From NCBI RefSeq assembly GCF_018476905.1, contig NZ_JAHCVK010000001.1:1-64000 (forward strand): 64,000 bases of DNA. Direction: 5' to 3'. The notes under the pieces were generated by a model. The model ran no database searches, was not told where the DNA came from, and worked only from the letters and a program-made list of their open reading frames with translations. Origin of the DNA: Geomobilimonas luticola. Its GTDB lineage: Bacteria > Desulfobacterota > Desulfuromonadia > Geobacterales > Geobacteraceae. Of the stretch, positions 59,364 through 64,000 are shown piece after piece. Numbering within the stretch: the first letter of the stretch is position 1; every line of letters starts with the position of its first letter. The position numbers and the translations under genes were made by a program.

Positions 59364-60287
59364 CTAGGGAGGACAGCAGCCGCAGACCGAGCGGAACAGG
59401 GTGGTGCTGAGATAGCGGTCTCCGCGGTCGGGAAGGATGGTGACGATGGTGCCGCTGTCGAGGTTTTTTGCCGCTTCGATGGCACCGGCTACGGCGGCGC
59501 CGCTCGACATGCCGACGAACAGTCCTTCCCGCCGGGCCAGTTCCCGGGCCATGGCAAAGGCCTCTTCGTCCACGACGGTGCATTTTCCGTGCAGGGTTGA
59601 CGGCTGGTAGATCTCCGGGACGATAGCCTCCTCCATGTTCTTTAGCCCCTGAATCGCGTGCCCCAGGGGAGGTTCCACCCCGATCACCCTGACCCGCGGG
59701 TTGTGCCGGCGAAAGTATTCCGCCACCCCCATGAGGGTGCCAGTGGTTCCCATCCCCGCTACGAACAGGTCGATCTCGCCGTTGGTCTGCCGCTGGATCT
59801 CGGGACCGGTCGTTTCCACGTGGGCAAGGACGTTGCAGGGATTGGCGTACTGGTTGGGCATGTAGTAGCGGTCCGGTTCATCGGCAAGAATGCGGTGCGC
59901 CATCCGGATTGCCCCGTCCGTCGCCTCGCCGGCAGGAGAAAGGACCACCTCGGCGCCGTAGGCCTCCAGGACACTGCGCCGCTCCTGGCTCACGCAGGCA
60001 GGCATCACCAGCTTGACCCGGTACCCCTTGGACGTGCCGAGCATCGCCAGGGCGATCCCCGTATTGCCGGATGTCGGCTCCAGGATTATCTTCCCGCGGG
60101 ACAGCGCCCCACTCTCCTCGGCCCGGGTCAGCATGTACAGAGCCGGCCGGTCTTTGATGGACCCGCCGGGGTTGTTACCCTCCAGCTTGGCCAGAATGCG
60201 GACCCGCGGGTTGGGCGAGAAGGAGGTCAGTTCGATGAGTGGCGTGTTGCCGATGGCGGCGGCGATGCTGAACGGCTTGTGGTTCAT
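59364..60287 (-). CDS. cysM: Cysteine synthase B
   Basis: 307 aa. PLP fold-type II: AIGNTPLIELTS, KLEGNNPGGSIKDRPALYM with the Schiff-base Lys, PTSGNTGIALAMLG, and GMGTTGTLMGVAEYF. The GNNPGGSIKDR form and length fit CysM better than CysK; CysM can use thiosulfate as well as sulfide. It ends in an unusual Cys-rich tail (SVCGCCPP), reminiscent of metal- or persulfide-handling motifs. GGGAGTACACC precedes the ATG. Confidence 0.9.
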   Translation of the reverse strand: MNHKPFSIAAAIGNTPLIELTSFSPNPRVRILAKLEGNNPGGSIKDRPALYMLTRAEESGALSRGKIILEPTSGNTGIALAMLGTSKGYRVKLVMPACVSQERRSVLEAYGAEVVLSPAGEATDGAIRMAHRILADEPDRYYMPNQYANPCNVLAHVETTGPEIQRQTNGEIDLFVAGMGTTGTLMGVAEYFRRHNPRVRVIGVEPPLGHAIQGLKNMEEAIVPEIYQPSTLHGKCTVVDEEAFAMARELARREGLFVGMSSGAAVAGAIEAAKNLDSGTIVTILPDRGDRYLSTTLFRSVCGCCPP

Positions 60288-60311
60288 GGTGTACTCCCGT
60301 ACATATATAGG

Positions 60312-61694
60312 TTACCGTGGTGCCGGTGCACCGGTACGCGGCTTGCGCCGCCTTCGCCGGCGGCGTTTCCCGGCCGGCGGGGCACCTTCGTGTGTGGCAT
60401 CGACAGGGGGAAGTTCGACGACGTTCTCGCGGCTGTAGCGGTCCCACCATTGCCAGACATCCTCCCCCCCGTTCCCCATCTCCGCCTGGAGGCGAAGATA
60501 GGCCAGCGCAGCGGAGAATCCGGGGCGACCGAGAAACGACTGGGGCCGCTTTCCCGGCATTTTGCCAAACCGCTGCTGGTTGGAGAGAATATCGCGGACC
60601 TGCATGCCGATCCGGTTCGGCACAAGGACCGTCGGCGCCAGTTCGCCAAGCCAGCCGGCAACAGCCTGGTTCAACGCCTCCTGGGGAGAGGCTCCCCCCT
60701 GCCGGAACGCAGCCGCCGATTCTTCCAGATACTCGCCGAACACCAGGGCCAGGAACAGGGGCGGCGCCACAGCCTCCCCCTGCTGCACAAGAGCGTCAAC
60801 GCTGTCAAGAGCGTGGCTCACCCGGGTATGGGGAAAACCGTCCGTCTCCGTGTCGAGCCAGGAACTGAAGCGGGGGAACAGGGGGGCAAACAGGCCGGTC
60901 TGGCGCAGCAACTGATAACTTTTCTCCCCTTCCCCGAGCAGGAACAGCTTGAGCATCTCCTCGAACAGACGGGGGGGAGCGGCACGGCTGATGGTCGGCG
61001 CCAGGTCAAGGATTGCCCGCCAGGTCTCCTGTTCCACATTGAGGCCAAGCATGGCGGCAAAGCGGACCGCTCGCAGCATCCGCACCGGGTCTTCGATGAA
61101 ACGCACCGAAGGATCACCGATGGTCCGGATAACACCGGCTTCCAGGTCCGCCATCCCTCCGGCATAGTCGATAAGGGAAAAATCGGCGATGTTGTAGAAA
61201 AGGGCATTGACCGTAAAATCCCGGCGCAGGGCATCTTCCCGGGGATCCCCGAACACATTGTCCCGCAGCACCATCCCCTCGTCGCTCTTGAGGTGACGCG
61301 GCGGCCGGGGCGCAGGTTCGGCCTCGGGAGAAGGGGATGCCGCTTCCCCTCCCCCGGTAGTCTCCGTCGTATCGTCGTCAGCCTGCAGGGCGCGGAAGGT
61401 GGCCACCTCGATCAGTTCGTCCGGGAAATGGATGTGGGCCAGTCGGAAACGGCGGCCGACAAGGCGACAGTTGCGGAACAGCCGTTTGAGCTGGCCCGGC
61501 GTCGCGTCGGTCACCACGTCGAAATCCTTCGGCTCCCTCCCCAGGAGGAGGTCACGCACGCACCCCCCCACCAGGTAGGCGATAAACCCCTGGTCCCGCA
61601 GACGGTACAGGACCCGCAGGGCATTGGGACTCACCATGCTGCGGGAAATGGGATGGGCGGTCCGGGGAATGATTAGGGGAGTTATGGTTTCCAT
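60312..61694 (-). CDS. pcnB: Poly(A) polymerase / CCA-type nucleotidyltransferase PcnB
   Basis: 460 aa from the ATG at 61694; the open frame continues upstream but without homology. Head domain: FIAYLVGGCVRDLLLGREPKDFDVVTDATPGQ with the catalytic DxD pair, RRFRLAHIHF, and RRDFTVNALFYNI; then the neck/body. The C-terminus is very basic (KRRRRRRRKPR). Extends RNA 3' ends; PcnB-type by length and basic tail rather than CCA-adding. Confidence 0.88.
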   Translation of the reverse strand: METITPLIIPRTAHPISRSMVSPNALRVLYRLRDQGFIAYLVGGCVRDLLLGREPKDFDVVTDATPGQLKRLFRNCRLVGRRFRLAHIHFPDELIEVATFRALQADDDTTETTGGGEAASPSPEAEPAPRPPRHLKSDEGMVLRDNVFGDPREDALRRDFTVNALFYNIADFSLIDYAGGMADLEAGVIRTIGDPSVRFIEDPVRMLRAVRFAAMLGLNVEQETWRAILDLAPTISRAAPPRLFEEMLKLFLLGEGEKSYQLLRQTGLFAPLFPRFSSWLDTETDGFPHTRVSHALDSVDALVQQGEAVAPPLFLALVFGEYLEESAAAFRQGGASPQEALNQAVAGWLGELAPTVLVPNRIGMQVRDILSNQQRFGKMPGKRPQSFLGRPGFSAALAYLRLQAEMGNGGEDVWQWWDRYSRENVVELPPVDATHEGAPPAGKRRRRRRRKPRTGAPAPR

Positions 61695-61799
61695 GGGAGC
61701 TTCATTACTACCATAGACGGTAGAGAAATGCAAAGAACCGTAGGTGATGACATCCATTCCTGCTATACTGGAACGATAGTATCCCCTGACGAGGTGCGG

Positions 61800-62222
61800 A
61801 TGTTCGGCTGGTTCAAAGCAAAGAACGATCCCCCGCTGGTCTTTCCGGACAACGTGGCGGCCTTCGAGTACGCATGCTCCCACATGGATTACCCCCTCCT
61901 GCTCGGGTCGGTCATACCCGCCCTCGTGGAGGAAGAAGGAAGAACGGGCGCAGAGGGCGAGCGGTATTATCTGCTCCGGCTGGCAACCAGGGGGGGTGAT
62001 CGGACCGTATGGGGCTGCACCCTCAAGGAAGCAACCGATTTCCCCAATGTGGGTGACCTGGTCGGTTTCCGTATCGTCACCATCGCCTCCGACCTCCCCG
62101 CCGACATGAACCTCATCGGCTACGTCGCCTGCCAGTTCGCGCCGGTGCTGGTGAAGGAAAAGGGGTGGCGCATCGCCCGGAATCTCACGCCGGCAGACAT
62201 CAAGCCGGAACTCCATATGTGA
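61800..62222 (+). CDS. Conserved hypothetical protein
   Basis: 140 aa from the ATG at 61800 (GAGGTGCGG upstream). Begins MFGWFKAKNDPPLVFPDNVAAF..., soluble and alpha/beta. YYLLRLATRGGDRTVWGCTLKE and VGDLVGFRIVTIASDLP suggest a small beta-barrel. I do not recognise a named family; it looks like a lineage-conserved Geobacter protein. Divergent from pcnB with a 105-base intergenic gap. Confidence 0.65.
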   Translation: MFGWFKAKNDPPLVFPDNVAAFEYACSHMDYPLLLGSVIPALVEEEGRTGAEGERYYLLRLATRGGDRTVWGCTLKEATDFPNVGDLVGFRIVTIASDLPADMNLIGYVACQFAPVLVKEKGWRIARNLTPADIKPELHM

Positions 62223-62310
62223 ACAGCCGGCAACCTGGCTCCTGCAACGAATGGCATTTTTTTGACCTGCGTCATGGGGAATCCCCCTTGATTCGGCTAT
62301 GCTCGCTCCC

Positions 62311-62661
62311 ATGGAACAGTTCACCCCCGATCAGAAAAAAGACCTGAAGGTGCTCGTCGACTTCGTCCGGATTTTTTGTGCAGCCAGACACGAGGGACAG
62401 GCGGCATTCCACATTCCGCCCGAACTTTCGGGGATGTTTCGCAAGGAAGTCGCACTCTGCCCCGATTGCGCGGCACTCCTCGATTACTCCCTTCTCAAGC
62501 GCCGCAACTGCCCCCTCGATCCGAAACCATCCTGCAAACACTGTAACATCCACTGCTACAGCAAGGAATACCGGGCTCGAATCCGCGAGATCATGGCCTT
62601 CTCCGGGCGGAGGATGATTATGAGGGGAAGGCTTGACTATCTCTGGCATTACTTCTTTTGA
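62311..62661 (+). CDS. YgbA_NO (nitrous-oxide-stimulated-promoter) family protein
   Basis: 116 aa from the ATG at 62311; an ATG four codons upstream is equally possible and neither has a strong ribosome site. CPDCAALLDYSLLKRRNCPL, KPSCKHCNIHCYSKEYRARI and REIMAFSGRRM fit the YgbA family, a small Cys-rich cytoplasmic protein induced by NO in enterobacteria. Four or five cysteines may bind metal. It precedes the ferredoxin-like gene by 12 bases. Confidence 0.85.
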   Translation: MEQFTPDQKKDLKVLVDFVRIFCAARHEGQAAFHIPPELSGMFRKEVALCPDCAALLDYSLLKRRNCPLDPKPSCKHCNIHCYSKEYRARIREIMAFSGRRMIMRGRLDYLWHYFF

Positions 62662-62673
62662 AAGGAATAACCC

Positions 62674-63411
62674 ATGATCAGAAAAATTGTCCAGATCGAC
62701 GCGGAAAAGTGTAACGGCTGCGGGGAGTGTGTCCCTGCCTGCGCCGAGGGGGCCATCAGGATCGAGAACGGCAAGGCGGTCCTCTCCGCCGACAACCTCT
62801 GTGACGGGCTCGGCGCCTGCCTGGGGGAGTGTCCCCAGGATGCTATCCACATCATAGAGAGGGAGGCGGATGAGTTCGACGAGGAGGCGGTGGCCCATCA
62901 CCTGGCGCAGACCCTTCCCGAATCTGACCACACAACTCCTCCGCCCGCGCCTCAGCATGCTCCCCACGGCGGCTGCCCCGGCTCCCGGGCCATGACCCTG
63001 GAGCCACCCCCTTCAACCGCAAGCCCGACAGATACGGCAAGCCAGCCGAGCCAGCTCGGCCAGTGGCCGGTTCAGCTCCACCTGGTGCCGACCTCCGCCC
63101 CCTATTTCCAAAACGCCGACCTCCTCATCGCCGCGGACTGCGCTCCCTTCGCCTACGCCGGTTTCCATCGGGATTTCCTGGCGGGCAAGGCACTGGTGAT
63201 CGGCTGCCCCAAGCTGGACGACAACAACTTCTATGAGGAAAAACTGGCCGAATTGTTCCGGGTCTCCAGCATCAAGAGCATCACCGTTCTCCGGATGGAA
63301 GTCCCCTGCTGCGGAGGCATCGTCATGGCGGCACGGCGTGCCCTGGCGGCAAGCGGCAAGGTTATCCCGTTCAAGGAGGTCACCATCGGCATCCGTGGCG
63401 AGGTGAAGTAG
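62674..63411 (+). CDS. Ferredoxin-like 4Fe-4S protein
   Basis: 245 aa. Two [4Fe-4S] motifs at the N-terminus (CNGCGECVPAC, CDGLGACLGEC) are followed by a linker and an alpha/beta domain that includes LLIADCAPFAYAGFHRDFL-like and VLRMEVPCCGG segments with additional Cys. Resembles ferredoxin-domain proteins found beside YgbA or hydroxylamine-reductase-type genes. GAAAGGAATAACCC precedes the ATG, so it may be coexpressed with the YgbA gene for nitrosative or redox stress. Confidence 0.78.
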   Translation: MIRKIVQIDAEKCNGCGECVPACAEGAIRIENGKAVLSADNLCDGLGACLGECPQDAIHIIEREADEFDEEAVAHHLAQTLPESDHTTPPPAPQHAPHGGCPGSRAMTLEPPPSTASPTDTASQPSQLGQWPVQLHLVPTSAPYFQNADLLIAADCAPFAYAGFHRDFLAGKALVIGCPKLDDNNFYEEKLAELFRVSSIKSITVLRMEVPCCGGIVMAARRALAASGKVIPFKEVTIGIRGEVK

Positions 63412-63484
63412 CAGCTCCGTACCGCACCATTTCCCCTGCAAAAGAGGCGCATACGACAAAAAGGACTTTTTTTATCTTTTTACA

Positions 63485-63513
63485 TTGACAACCGTTCGTG
63501 GGGCTGTTAAGGT
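63485..63513 (+). promoter_or_regulatory. Promoter of the peroxiredoxin gene
   Basis: TTGACA (63485-63490), a 17-base spacer and TAAGGT (63508-63513), about 46 bases before the ATG. The -35 is consensus, the -10 imperfect. Confidence 0.55.
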
Positions 63514-63559
63514 TTCCCTGCATCGCATTAACTCCCCCTGAGAAAGGAGATTCATCCCC

Positions 63560-64000
63560 ATGAGCGTCTGTACCCTCGTAACCCAGGAAGCCCCTGACTT
63601 TATCGCCGACGCGGTGATGCCGGACAATACCTTCGGCCAGATCCAGCTCTCCAGCTTTCGCGGCAAATACACGGTTCTTTTCTTCTACCCCCTCGACTTC
63701 ACCTTCGTCTGCCCGTCGGAGATCCTTGCCTTCAATCAGCGGTTGGCCGACTTCAAGGCGAAAAACTGCGAAGTAATCGGCGTTTCCGTCGACTCCAAGT
63801 TCACCCATCTGGCCTGGAAAAACACCAAGGTAGAGGACGGCGGGATCGGCAACATCCAGTATCCGCTGGTGGCGGACATCAAGAAAGAGATCGCCAGGGA
63901 CTACGGCATCCTCTTCGGCGACGCGGTTGCCCTCCGGGGACTGTTCCTCATCGACACCAAGGGGATCGTCCGGCACGCCGTCATCAATGACCTGCCGCTG
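63560..64000 (+). CDS. 2-Cys peroxiredoxin (AhpC/TSA family), 3' end outside the window
   Basis: 147 codons seen before the window edge. It has the peroxidatic-Cys motif FYPLDFTFVCPSEILAF and VEIGVSVDSKFTHLAW-type segment (EVIGVSVDSKF), then IDTKGIVRH. It detoxifies peroxides. AAAGGAG precedes the ATG. The resolving Cys and C-terminus lie beyond 64000. Confidence 0.92.
   Translation, partial: MSVCTLVTQEAPDFIADAVMPDNTFGQIQLSSFRGKYTVLFFYPLDFTFVCPSEILAFNQRLADFKAKNCEVIGVSVDSKFTHLAWKNTKVEDGGIGNIQYPLVADIKKEIARDYGILFGDAVALRGLFLIDTKGIVRHAVINDLPL

Overview
The window looks like a chromosomal segment of an anaerobic delta-type bacterium of the Geobacter/Pelobacter group (Desulfuromonadota). The inference rests on gene content: a Geobacter-type citramalate synthase, a pyrogallol-phloroglucinol transhydroxylase closely resembling the Pelobacter enzyme, a DsrC/DsrMKJOP sulfur-redox set, many Fe-S and heme proteins, a sigma-54-type promoter, and GC-rich coding sequence with dense overlapping operons.

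Layout. 1-5 kb is an accessory patch: a 17-bp tandem repeat and hairpin repeats, three toxin-antitoxin pairs (HI1419/HI1420-like, BrnT/BrnA, HepT/MntA) and an AT-richer secreted FN3/InlB-B/PKD protein. It is bracketed by 131-bp direct repeats copied from the 3' end of the next gene, a B12-binding radical SAM enzyme (4965-6599). From 6.7 to 25.8 kb nearly everything lies on the minus strand: TauE/SafE exporter, transhydroxylase subunits athS/athL, an IclR regulator, a cysteine-desulfurase-family protein, dsrP-O-J-K-M, an RsbRD-N protein, dsrC, a small Cys-rich protein, a Bcr/CflA exporter with a coupled upstream mini-ORF, then a four-gene operon: U32 protein, OFA-type transporter, cytidylate-kinase-like/BON protein, class II DAHP synthase. 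dsrAB is not in the window.

26-35 kb (mostly plus): moaC and a mogA-mobB fusion, which fit the molybdenum enzyme nearby; a 182-nt palindromic element; a thioesterase and MFS transporter; an EamA transporter and cimA on the minus strand; an HU/IHF protein; an orphan sensor kinase. 35-42 kb is a complete RND efflux operon (tetR, adaptor, YdcZ-type DMT, pump, TolC) whose TolC signal-peptide region contains an inserted repeat element. 42-47 kb: def-fmt-DUF116-polysaccharide deacetylase, a Mut7-C protein, and a DUF3147/NlpC pair. 47-64 kb: an ARM-like repeat protein, a MerA-like reductase, transketolase, a Crp/Fnr regulator, a sigma-54-preceded Lys/Ala-rich secreted protein, a zinc-ribbon membrane protein, a SAP-domain protein, an overlapping c-di-GMP operon (HEAT protein, HD-GYP, heme-sensor GGDEF), cysM, pcnB, and redox genes ending in a peroxiredoxin cut by the window edge.

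Regulatory threads read by eye: a TTACATGTAA palindrome sits in the promoters of athL, the Bcr/CflA exporter and cimA; the IclR gene has its own long dyad; two TAGTTG/CAACT(A) boxes lie between the U32 operon and moaC. All function calls come from motif recognition without database searches.
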